In this document: one piece after another, positions 12,341 to 24,600 of the stretch
Numbering within the stretch: position 1 is the first letter of the stretch
Layout: each line of letters begins with the position of its first letter
Assembly: GCF_040802235.1 (NCBI RefSeq)
Contig: NC_133157.1
Span: 30,149,501 to 30,213,500, forward strand
Origin: Manis javanica
Taxonomy: Eukaryota > Chordata > Mammalia > Pholidota > Manidae
Direction: 5' to 3'
Length of the DNA: 64,000 nt
Notes under the pieces: model-generated
Database searches by the model: none
The model's input: only the letters and a program-made list of their open reading frames with translations
What the model was told of the DNA's origin: nothing
Translations under genes and position numbers: made by a program

Positions 12341-12728
12341 TCGTCTGTTCGCTCTAGTAGTCCCGTACGGGGCATTTGCCTTCTCGGGAAGTCTTGTGTC
12401 TCCGTTTGGCCCGCTCAGTAGAGTTTGCAGGAACTCGAGAGCGTAAGGGGTTAGAGAGCAGATTACCAAACGCCAACTGCAGGATGATTTCTCCTTGACT
12501 TCTTTTGGGAAAAGAAGTTGGAAATTAGGGTAAAGGAGATGGCAGATGAACTACTGGAATTCGGTTCGGTCGAGATATTGACACTCTAGGATCTCCCTTT
12601 TGTTGAAATTGGACGGTTTGCAGTCGAAATATATGAAGTTCAGTTTTAAAACTTTGGGTGCTCACCTGAGTAGGAGGTCCAGTGATTCTAGCGTTGGGTC
12701 CCTGGGTCTGGGGTTCCCACCTGTTTAG

Positions 12729-12962
12729 TAATTGCTACTGTAAAAGTGGCTTAGTCGGACTTATTTGATTTTCTATTATGAAAATCTTTAGGTGAAAATA
12801 CTAAACAGGTAATTGCTACTGTAAAAGTGGCTTAGTCGGACTTATTTGATTTTCTGTTATGAAAATCTTTAGGTGAAAATACTAAACAGGTAATTGCTAC
12901 TGTAAAAGTGGCTTAGTCGGACTTACTTGATTTTCTGTTATGAAAATCTTTAGGTGAAAATA
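12729..12962. repeat. 81-bp tandem repeat, about 2.9 copies
   Basis: The unit starts 'taattgctactgtaaaagtg' at 12,729, 12,810 and 12,891, an exact 81-base period. The three copies differ at only about two positions (ctattatg/ctgttatg; cttattt/cttactt), so the duplication is recent or homogenised. The last copy stops after 'ggtgaaaata'. It lies some 400 bp beyond the CpG island. Confidence 0.95.
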
Positions 12963-13759
12963 ATAGGTTGCTAATAGAACTCTAAGAGTTTCTATTATAA
13001 TGTTTTTCGTGTCTACTGTAAAAATCTTACCAGCTTTAAAAGTCAAGGAAGGGAGATCAGCCTTGTTAATTTTTCTTTTGGAGGCAAAAACATCAGTGTG
13101 ACTAATATACATTGTGATCGGTAAATACAACATAAGCTTGAAGGTAGACTGTGTGTTGGACACCCATCAGGTGGGCAGTGGCTAAAGAAAGCACAAGTTT
13201 GGGGAATGGCAGGTTAATCCATTTGATTTTTTGACAGTCTTGTACAGTTCATTTTCACTTCTGGTACAAGCTGGTAATTGTTATTTTAGAAGTGGTATCC
13301 TATTTTCAAATTGTGCTTGCTTAATTGATGAAAACTATTTTAGTTTAGAAAGAGGCCAGGTGAAAGTATCAGGGCCTTTTCTTTAGGTTTTACTTACCCA
13401 TTTTTTTAAGATTAGAATAACTACAGGTGTGGGTGGGATGAAAATATGGGATTTGGGATGAATGAATTAAGGTAAGCTATTTTGCCATTCAGTTGTCCAG
13501 TCCTCACCTTAATTACAGTAACATAACAGCATAAAGTTGGTTTTGTAGAGCTCAGTCTTGGTGTATGAATCCCTCTTCAGCTCCTTAATAAAGGACTGAC
13601 AAACCTTTCTGAGAGCTACGTCTTTAAATAGGTTTGATAACACCATCCTTATACGATGTTGAGAGAATTGAATGCTAATGTACATAATGCATCTCATAAT
13701 CGTGCTTGGTATATACTGGTTCTGAGACTTTAAGAAAACATTCATGTTTGTGCCTATAG

Positions 13760-13955
13760 CATGTATATTTTAACAGTGTGCCAGGCTCACTTCTGAGTGT
13801 TTTCCAAATAGGAGCTCATTTGCTCTTCATTTGTCCTACCTCATAACTACTGATGAAGTATTATTACTATACCTATTTTGTACATAAGAACAGGCATAGT
13901 GGTTAACTGTAGCTAGACAGTGGCAGTCTGGATAAGAACCTAATCAGCCTTGGCT
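13760..13955 (+). mobile_element. MIR SINE
   Basis: 'cagtgtgccaggctcacttc', 'aggagctcatttgctcttca', 'gtattattactatacctattttgtacataa' and 'ggatttgaac'-like 'ggataagaacc' follow MIR order. Diverged fossil copy in intron 1. Confidence 0.7.
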
Positions 13956-15451
13956 CTAGATTCTTCTTTTACCCTGTGTAGCTAATTCCTAGCTCATGGG
14001 GATCTAATGTAGTAAAATCCGGGCATCATGTGAATTTGTATAGTGTCATAGGTGATTGGCTTCTGGATTCCTGGAACTCAGAGCTGCCTTGTCTAAGACC
14101 AGCCATTTAATTCATCTCAGAATATTAGAAACCTTCATTTTACTCAAAGTCTTTGGACATGTGTAAACCGATTTTTTTTTTTTAAAGACAGCTGAGCATA
14201 GGATCACTTTGATAGACCAGGAGAGGTACTTACCTATCTCAGTAGGTATGTAGAAGGCAGAATTCATTATTTGTGCAGCATGTGGAAAAGCCATCCAGAA
14301 GAATTGAGCTGTTTCCACGAATAGGAGTCTAATTTTTAGATAGAAGTTAGCTTGTGGGAACATAAAGCTGGAGAGGAAGTTAAGATGGACCTGATAGGTC
14401 AGGCTAAGGAGTTTTTACTATAGGGGAATAAAGGAGCAGCTGAAAGCTCCTGAGCCTTGGTCAGACGTGTTTAGAAAAAGCTCTCTGGTGACTGACTAGT
14501 GAATGGATTGGGAAGTGGACACTAGAGCCAAGGCCAGCATACAAGTCAGGAAAACTATTGAATAGCTTAGGGTAGAAATAGAGGACTTAAGAAGTGGCTT
14601 GGGAAAAGGTAGGAGCACAGATCAAAGATTTAATGTGTAAGTGGATAGATTTGGATGTAAGTTGAAAGAATGTGAAGAGGAGCGGTGCAAGATGACATGG
14701 TTATGCCAGAGTTCTTTATTATAGTAGTGGTTTAGCTGGTCTCTGTTTCTTAACCCTCTGTTACACTGTATTTCCTTTTTTATTGCTTTCTATCCTTTTT
14801 GGGGGGATATTGTTAACTAGTCTGAACTTTTCTTGGTGTTCGAAATGCTGGTATCTTCATTTTTGCCTATACAGGTTTATCCCCTGTACTCTTGATTTAC
14901 ACCATTTTCCTTGCTCATTAGTGCTCCTTGCTGTATATCTGAATCTTACCTATATTTTAAGCACTCAGCTTAGGTTCATGAAAATTTTTCTAGCAATTTG
15001 AGTTTGCATTAAATAGTAACTTTGGTTTCCAACTTTGGTTTGCTAAAAGTTCTTCAGGGGTGTCTAGAGGCAGGAGCTTCTCAGCAGATACAAATATTTC
15101 TAGCAATTGCTGCTTTCTACCCCTCTCCAGCCTCTTCCCTGTCCCCTGTAGAAAAAAATTTCAGGTTTCCATTTTGACAAAAGGTTCCATGGTTAAAAAT
15201 CTTGACAACCTGGTGGTAAGACTCTTGTCTTATTATTGACTCCATTTTACGATGTCTTTTGATTAATTTTCTTTGTACTTTGTAAAGGTATTTTCCATTT
15301 AATATTTTGATCCTTTGTCATAGTCACTGTTGGCCTGATTCTTGATTTGAAATAAGCTAGAGTAATATAAATGTTAGAAAATACCTTTATTCTTTTATGA
15401 CTTATTTTTGTCTTTATACATTATTTTAAAATTAATTCTTTTGATTAATAG

Positions 15452-15640
15452 CACTCAAGAATGACCAAAAAAAGAAAACGCCAAGATGATTTTCAAAAAG
15501 TAAAACTAAAAGTTGGTAAAAAGAAGCCCAAGTTAGAAAATGCTACTGTTACAAACTTTAAAACAAAGACTATACATCTGCCAGAGCAACTTAAAGAGGA
15601 TGTAACACTTCCAACAAACAATAGAAAACTGAACATAAAG
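15452..15640 (+). CDS. TEX10: TEX10 exon 2 (start codon; residues 1-60)
   Basis: Acceptor TTAATAG|CACTC, nine untranslated bases, then ATG at 15,461. Donor AACATAAAG|GTAACT; ends in phase 0. It encodes the basic, low-complexity N-terminal tail beginning [20 protein letters not shown], with candidate nuclear-localisation clusters. Confidence 0.95.
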
Positions 15641-18600
15641 GTAACTCATGAATATTGTTTTGATAAAATAAGATTTTATTTGAAATCATCTAGAATGGTA
15701 TGTTTTTGTGAAAAGTTCTAATTCTTAGGGTTCATCAGTGGCCAAAGTTTGGAATTCATCTGTTACCCAAATCTGATAGTTACTGCTGCTTTCCCATCTG
15801 CTCCAGAAAGACTTGCTCAACTAAAACCCTACTGATTTCTCCCTTGTGTATTTATTTGGGGATTTAATATATCATGTGGAAATCTTATGTTTAACTTTTT
15901 AATGTGTTTCGTGCATTAAGTTTTTCATGTGACTGTTTCCAGCTGTTTTATAGCTTGTTAACATAAGATCCTGTCTTACTCATTTTTGAACCCTTATAGC
16001 ACATAGATTATTATAGATTCATAGTAAATGTGTGAAGTTAATTGAAATTTGAGCAGTAGTTTAGCTTAAAATTTTTTGTTTTATTGAAAAATAATTTACA
16101 TGTAATAAAATTCACCCATTTAGACTGTACAATTCATTTTTTAATGTATTTACAGAGTTATGCTACTGTCACTGTATGCTGATTTTAGGACATCTTAATC
16201 ACTTCAGAAAGAAACTGTATATCTTGGAAGTCACTCCCCATTCCTTCTGCCCAGCCCTAGGCACTCATTAATTTACTTTTCTGTCTGTAGATTTGCTTAT
16301 CCTGGACCTTTCATATAAATGGAATCACACAGTATATGGTCTTCTATTACTAGTCATGTTTTTGAGGTTCATCCATTTGTAACGTGTATTAGAACAGTAC
16401 TTAATTCCTTTGTATTGAACAGTATTCCAGTGCATAGTTATGTCACATTTTATCATTCATGAGATCGACATTTGGTTGTTTCCACTTTTTACTGTTATGA
16501 GTGGGCTGTTGAGAGCATTTGTGAACAAGTCTTTGTGAGAATGCATGTTTCCTACTTTTGTTTTTAAGCTCCAAAGATTAAATAATATCAAAAAGATATT
16601 TGAAGCTGTTTTTTTGAAAGATGATATAAATTCCACAAATAAAATTGTCAAATGTTATACTCTGAATAAAATAAACACACACCCTGAAAGATTTTAAAGT
16701 AGGGAGAACATTTAAAAAAGGCAGAACAGGTCTGTTAAGACTATATAAATGCACCTACTGCATATTTGGTACATAGTAGGTCTTTAAATAGTAGTGATTG
16801 TTTTCACCTTAAATGGTAGTGTGCCTAAGCCTACATACAGATTAATTTCAAAAAAGAAAATTCTAACTGAAATTATATAATGTGTTTAAAGATTAAAGTA
16901 TGTTTCTTATCTTAATAAAGACTGTACAATGTTTAGAAAATACTGAAGCAGTTTGCCCAGGGAGTGTCAGTTTATCAGCATAGTTTTAGGTAGCATGTTT
17001 ATTTGAAAATGTTATAATATGTATATACATATATACCTAAAACCTGTATTTTTATTTTTATTCATAGGATTTGCTGTCACAGATGCATCACTACAATGCT
17101 GGGGTTAAACAAAGTGCTCTTCTTGGACTTAAAGACCTTTTGTCTCAATACCCATTTATAATTGATGCACACCTTTCAAACATATTAAGTGAAGTGACTG
17201 CTGTGTTTACAGATAAAGATGCTAATGTACGATTAGCAGCAGTTCAACTTCTTCAATTCCTGACCCCCAAAATACGAGCTGAACAAATTTCTCCATTTTT
17301 TCCTTTGGTAAGTGCCCATCTCTCTAGTGCCATGACTCACATTACTGAAGGAATTCAGGAGGACTCTTTAAAAGTTTTGGACATTCTGCTGGAACAGTAC
17401 CCAGCTCTAATTACTGGCCGTAGCAGTATATTGCTTAAGAATTTTGTAGAACTTATTTCTCATCAGCAGCTGTCCAAAGGACTGGTAAATAGAGACAGAT
17501 CCCAGTCCTGGATACTTTCTGTAAATCCTAATCGGAGACTCACTTCTCAGCAGTGGAGGCTGAAAGTCTTAGTGAGACTCAGTAAATTCCTTCAGGCCTT
17601 GGCAGATGGATCCACTAGGTTGAGAGAAAGTGAAGGACTTCAGGAACAAAAAGAAAATCCCCATGCCACTAGCAACTCCATTTTTATCAACTGGAAGGAA
17701 CATGCCAACGACCAGCAGCACATCCAGGTTTATGAAAATGGGGGTTCACAGCCAAATGTCAGTTCACAGTTCAGGCTACGGTAAGAAGGATTTCAGTTAT
17801 GTCCACACTCAGTTTTCCTATATTGAATTGTAACTGCTGACCATTGATGGTTAATGGTGGAAAGACAAGTGGTTGTCTTTCTTAGTTTTCATATAGTTAC
17901 TCATGATTTGATTTTATTTACTGATGGGAGGAGTCATTTGGAAGTATATTAATATACTCATTTTTGGCAAAGCCTAATGAGAAGTAAAACTGATAGTCTC
18001 TTGGCTTTGTCATCTTAGAATTTTATTTTTAATCGTGATCAATGTAATTATTAATTCATGGTGCCTCATTTTACTTGTACTTTATATACTTAAGATTTAA
18101 ATTAAATAAGGAATAATATTTTCTAATCATTAAACAGTTTTTTCATTCTTACCCCTCCTTATTAGGTACCTGGTTGGAGGAATAAGCAGTGTGGATGAAG
18201 GCCTGTCATCTACTGAAAACTTGAAAGGATTTATTGAGATAATACTTCCATTGCTAATTGAATGCTGGATTGAAGCTCTGCCTCCACAGCTTGCTGCTTC
18301 TGTTGGAAATAGTGTAGAACGAGAACCTCTGCAGGTTATGCAGCAAGTTCTTAATATTATTTCCCTTCTCTGGAAACTCTCTAAGCAGCATGATGAAACC
18401 CATAAATTGGTGAGAACTAATGGGTTCTTTATTTTCTCAGTGTTGCCTTTTATCGTAGATGGGCAGATTAGAAATCAGTATGTTTTTACTAATTGGTTAT
18501 ACATTTTCCAAAAATTTCCAGGGTTTAACTTTAAACTTGCTTCTTACTTTTGCCCAGAACTACAAATTAAAAAATTTCATGACATTATTGTCTGAGTATT

Positions 18601-21600
18601 TTTAATTTTTAAAAGTGAAATGCATATCTTAATGTGTCCGATTTCATTTGTTTTTTTATTAGATATAATTTACAATAGTGTTACAGTGTGTTGTTTATGG
18701 CAGATTGCTATAGGAATGTTCTGGTTCCTGGAGGCCTCTAATAGGATTTAAAAAGTTGCTCATTAAGTAGTTTCTTCCAGTTTGTGCCATACTGCCAATT
18801 TTAGCAGAAATGGACCAAACTGAAGATCTCATAACCAATCCTGAATTATTTTTAAGCTACTGTGTTTTAAAGAAGAAGCTACACACAAACTTGCTTAGTG
18901 TACGCTTTTTATTTTTCTTAATAAAAGATATAAAATCAGAAAATGTTTCTAAAAGTTACATTCTTTGTAGGTAAGCTGTAGTTATAGGTATGTTGTGAAT
19001 GAGGTTAATCTAAGTGAATTCCAAGTGATATAGTAGTTTCTTCCTAGAAAGCTGAGAGTAAAGACATGTTTCTTGATGAGTAAGTTTATATGCTATTTGG
19101 GGAGAACTGAGTGTTGGCAGCCTTTTTTAAAGTGTTATATTATAGTGAATATAATATAAAGTGCATAGTACAAGTAAAGAACAAGCTTTAAGATTAATTG
19201 GTGCTAAATTAATATGGTGTAGCACACTTAAAAACAGCAGCTACAGGAACAATACTTAAAGCTTAAAGCATCTGGCTATCGAATTCTTGCAAGAACTTTT
19301 GACTCTTCAGTGTGAGCCCTTGAAGTTGCCTACAATATGTACAAAACTGACAAGGCAGTTTTTTGGTTTAATTCTTACTTCAAGCTGAAGTTTAGAATGT
19401 GTTAGTATGCCATGTAAAATAAGACTAGGAATAAATACTGTATTTGATAATCTTGAAAAGCATTATGGAATTATATTAAGGTGTGTGCTGCTTTTAAGAG
19501 CTTGCTGTATTGCTATTAACCTATTACCCATTATCTAGAGGGGTGTTAGATGAATTGATTTTTCAAATAGGATAGCACTTTTCTTATTACAGTTTTGAAC
19601 CTGTCTTACAACTCAGTTCATAAATTGGCAAGAAACTGATTATGGTTAGGGCTATAGTTTATGATTTTATAGAAGCAAAGTTGCTGTCCTTTATGGCAAT
19701 TAATCTTTGATGTAGGGTGGTGACAGTAATATAGCTTCTTAGAAAAGTATATGTTATTTTCATTCTTGAATGGATCTATTTTCATCTGAAAGGCTAAGAT
19801 AGAAAGTACAAGTAATGATACTCAACTATTCCTTCATTTTTAGAAAACTGAGAAAAAAGAAATCCCAAACATTTTGGTGTTAGTTACATATGGGCAGTGA
19901 TTAATTTTTGTTATTGCTCTAGTGATAATACTTGTAATTAGATAGATGGTAGAACCAAATGCAAACTCATTCGATTGTGCTAGTTTGGGTTCATCTACTA
20001 TCATTCAGATAATACTGACAAGGGATTAAATGCTGCCTTAATTTTATGGATATTGAAAGTAGTATGCTTTAGAATTCTGTTATTATAATGTGACTATATT
20101 AGCAGTTCATTAACATAGGATATTAAGTTCAGAAGCTGTTTCCCATAGACTGTTGAAGGCTATGAGGAATACTAAATTGGGATACTATATAAAATTGAAA
20201 TAAACTGAGGGAGTTTAATTCAAAGAGGAATAGTATTTCAAAGGATCCACTGGTAGAATTCTCTAATTTTCCTTGGCAAACTTACTTTGTTTAATATCTG
20301 GATAAGGTATGACCCATTATCTTAGAGGCAAAGTATAAATATGTATGTTAGCTATACAAGGTAATATTAAAATGCACTTTATTTTTATTACCATTCCCAC
20401 TGTTCTTCCCCCTTTCATTCACCTTCAGTTATAGCACAGTAGTTAAGATTTTAGATGACCTGTAGCAGCTCAAACTTTGGGAGGACTGAAATGGCATTCC
20501 TTGGCCTTAAACTTAAATCATGTACTACAGGCTGAATTGTAGTTGTTTTCTCTCAGAAAATGTATAGGCTAGTTCTATTGATAAATTGGCATGTGGATTG
20601 ATTAGGTGCAATCTTAGGATAATAGACTGCTTACTTTTAGGTTTTGCTAAATACATGTAGTTTGTTAGTATTGCTGTGTGGTTGAGAAATTTCGTATATA
20701 TCCATGTAGTATTTTTAAAAACCTTTCTAGAAATTTGAAATCTTTGATCTTTGATTTGAAAAGAAATGTCAAGACAAATAAATCTTAATTGAAGTGGTTG
20801 AGTACTCATATCTTAACTGAGGTTGCTTATTTCTGATATACTTTGTATATCCTTAATATATAGCTAGTTTTAAAAATGAAATAAAATTTAATGTTAACTT
20901 TTTCATTTACCTTGGGTTTTGGAGTCATGTATTAATAGCTCAGGCTTAGTATTTTAACTATACACTAGAAATTTTTCCTTAGCTTTGTATTTTAATGCTT
21001 GCTACTTTTTATATGTCTCATTGGCTGTTTTTTTCCCCATGAGGATTAGAATTTGTGAAGAACAGTCAGATGCAACCATGCATCAAAGATTTGTTGAGCA
21101 TCTATAAGTGTGGCAATTTAATTAAAATTCAGTTCCTCAGTCACACAAGCCACATTTCAAGTGCTCAGTAGCTATATGTGGCCAGTGGCTACTGTATTGG
21201 ATAACACAGATAATAGAACAGATTCATTATTGCAGGAAGGTCTGTTGAATAATGCTGCCCTGCATTGTGCCAGGTGCTGTTCTAGGTCCTTGGGAATACA
21301 GAGATGAACATGAGCAAGGTGCTTATCCTCACAGTACTTAATTTCCGGTGGGGTTGATAATGACAGATAGGTAATGTCACTACTAGGAAGAAAGATGAAA
21401 GTAAAGTGTGAAGAAAAGAGAACATATGCAGAAATAGTGAGTGGGAGATATTTTACATAGGTAGTCAGGAAATGCTTTCAGGACATTTGAAAGTCACTGA
21501 ATGATGTAAAAGAGTAAATCTTGTGACTTGTGGGAAGAACCTTCCAGGTATAGGGAACATCAAGTGCAGAGGCCCTGAAATGTGAACAGTTTTGACGTAT

Positions 21601-24600
21601 TTGGGGAACAGCATAGAGGCCTGTGCAAAAGAGCTACTGGAAGAATGGTAGAAGATGAGGGAGAAAAACTGGCAGTAGTCATATCACATGGGACCCTGTG
21701 GTCCATGTTGGGGAGTTTGGATTTTAACCTGAGTGTGGTGGAAGACTAAATTAGAGGGGTTTGAGCAGAGGAGTGGCATGATCTAAATTATATTTGACTT
21801 TATTATGTTGAATTTAGAAATAGAATACTAATGAATCCCAAGCATTCACCATCCAGCTATATCAAAACTGTGGAGCCCAAACTTAGACCGACCATCCCGT
21901 GGATAACCAGCCCTACCCTACATACACATGCCTGTTCCTTTACTCCCTTCCTGTATTATTTTGAATCATAATTTATGTTTTAAAAGTATCACTGGCTGCT
22001 ATTTAGAGAACTGTTCTTTGGCAGGGCAAGAGGAAGCCCAGTTAGGAGGCTATTGCAGTAGTCTAGGTAAGGGAATGGTGGCTTGGAGTAGAATGGTAAC
22101 TAGTTGTTGAAATGATGAGAAGCAGAAGCAGCTGGATTCTGGTAAAGCCAGAAGGATTGGTAGTGTGTGTAGTCAAAGAGAGAGGAGCGAGGATGATGCC
22201 TGTGTTAACAGTTCAAATGACAGGGTGACTGCTGGTGGGTAGAGTGGGTAGAGTTCAGTTTATTCATGTTAAATTTAAGATGCCTGTTAGAAGTCCAAGA
22301 GGAGATGTCAACTATACATACATAGGTTAGGAAGAAGAGAAGAATTTAGGAAAGGATACTAAGGAGCTTTAAGGTGACCAGCTGTTTTAGCACCTCAAGT
22401 CTCACATCCCAAGAAATCCCTTAGGTCCTGGCAAAATGAGTGGTTGTTTCTCTGCATAGAAGAAATAAGAGTGTTATAATTTTGAATTAGTGTTTTGAGT
22501 AGGAGAGAATAATACATTTGCAAATATTGCTGAATAATTTTAGAGAAGTGTATTGGTTTGTGAAGGTGTTCAATACCTGTAAATGGGAAATAATGAAATT
22601 GCTGGGGAATAGAATTATAGTATAAATAGAACACTAGGTAGAAGACTTTCATGTATATGTTACAGATAACTACATTAAGTGGTTCAAATTCAGAATTTTC
22701 TTAAATCTTCCTTTTCTCTTGAAAGTAGATAAAATGTAAGTAAAAGTAAATAAGTTCTGAAAAGATCTGTGGGTGAAAGTTGGATGGCCTAACAGTTTAT
22801 TTTGATTTTAAAATTTATTTACATATAATATCATGAACAAAAGGTTTGTTACAGTGGTAAATTTATAGTTAAATATTGACAAGTTGTCAAATTTCTCTTT
22901 AGTTTTATTGGTTATTTAAAATTGTTTCTTGCAGATTTTCTAATCTTTGCTTGTTTTAATAGGAGTCATGGCTTCGAAAGAATTATCTTATTGATTTCAA
23001 ACACCATTTTATGAGTAATTTCCCATATGCCTTAAAAGAAATAACCAAGCACAGAAGGAAAGAGACAAATAAAAGGTATTGTGATTCTTTTTTAGTACAA
23101 AGACTTGAAAAATAATTTAACCTGAAATTATCAGGAAAGAGCCTTCAACTGGGAACTTTATACACTGAGGTGTTTATATCTAGATTTTGTGGATAAATAA
23201 ATAAATGCTTGCTGCAATATGTCTGATCTTGAATGGGTCACTTTAAGTCTGGGGATTAACAGTTTTGTTTTTTTAAGATTAATGAAGTGAAGATACTGTC
23301 AAGTATCAAATTATGTAAATATAAGTTTAATAAAATTTGCTGGGGTGGGTGGTTTATTTGGGAGAGACACTATGTCATTATTGAATCTCTAAGTGAGAAA
23401 GTATCTAAAAGTCATCAAGTTCTGCTCTCATTTATACATGAGGAAAATGGTAATGAAACTATTATCGGTATTCTGAAGGGAGAATGCTAATTGGAGAAAA
23501 ATAATTTTCTTTTGTAAAATGAACAGAAAGGGTTATGGTTTTGAAGGTAGAGTTTAAAAAAAAGGTAAGCCTGTAAATCAACTTGTGAGCAAAAGTTCAC
23601 TGCTGATTGGAGTAGTTTACTGGTTGGGACAATTTTCCGGTATGTTGGGAAAATTATAGTTGGCCCTTGAACAACATGGGTTTAAATAACATGGTTCCAC
23701 TCATACATGGATTTTTTTCCCATAAGTGTATTGGAAAGATTTTTGGGGATGTGCAACAATTTGGAAAAACATTTTTTTTCCTCTAGCTTACTTTATTATA
23801 AGAATACAGTGTATAATACACACCATACAAAATAGGTGTTAATCAGCTGTTTATGTTATTGGTAGGGTTTCCTGTCAGTAGTAGACCTTTAGTAGGCAAG
23901 TTTTAGGGGAGTCAAGTTATATGTAGGTTTCTGACTGTGTGCATGGTGGTGTCTCTAACCCTTGAGTTATTCAAGGGTCAACTTCATTTTTTTCAGAGTG
24001 AATGGAGAGCTTTGATTTAGCAGGCTGAGATTGATTAAATAGTGGTTGGGAGTTTATTGCAAAGTGTGTAAATAAGGAAAGGCTGATTTTTGTTTTATAG
24101 TAATAGAAAGTTTTCTTTTAGAAATATTTGTTTTTAAAAAGTGAGCTATATTAAAGAAACATTACAGTAAATAATAGTTGAGGCAGTATGTGAATGATTG
24201 TATTTTAGAAAAATGTACTAACAAATAGATTTCTTTTTGGGAAACCAAAGACAGATTAAGCACCAGAGAAAGAAAGTGCAACAAGAATTGAGTACTTATG
24301 GAATGAAAGGTTAAAAGGAAATTGACTTGCAACGTTTCATCTGTAGAAGAAATCTGGGTTTCCTATAATTAAGTTGAATAGAAAGGTCTGTTAAGGCTAA
24401 AATAAAAGATCATCTGGAAAGGTATGAAAGGTTACTTGATAAGAATAGATTTCTTGGGTGTATTAAATAGAGAGTTTTCCTAACTAGTTTAAATAAGGAC
24501 TCCATCGAACATCCAGAATCTGAAATTCCTGAGGGGTACCACTTCCGGAGAGCCTTATGAGAAAGGAACAGAACAAACTAGGTGGAGGTAGGAAGGGAGC

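Larger units (their letters stand above)
11874..15451 (+). other. TEX10: TEX10 intron 1 (inferred)
   Basis: It begins inside the CpG island and ends at the acceptor TTTTGATTAATAG. It contains the 81-bp tandem repeat (12.73-12.96 kb), a MIR (13.76-13.95 kb) and otherwise unrecognised sequence. The 14.34-14.7 kb block is faintly repeat-like. Confidence 0.5.
18410..22962 (+). other. TEX10: TEX10 intron 4
   Basis: 4.55 kb. Contains a MER5A (21.11-21.26 kb) and an unclassified ancient repeat (21.6-22.32 kb). The stretch 18.6-21.1 kb is AT-rich and shows nothing I can identify. Confidence 0.85.

Noticed and set aside
11320..12469. Eight overlapping long open frames in both directions
   Set aside because: They fall in the CpG island, where stop codons are rare. 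Compositions are proline/arginine/glycine-rich with no family features, and the region is better explained as promoter and non-coding exon.
18191..18595. 134-codon frame treated as one gene
   Set aside because: The first part is TEX10 exon 4; the part after the GTGAGA donor at 18,410 is intron read-through.
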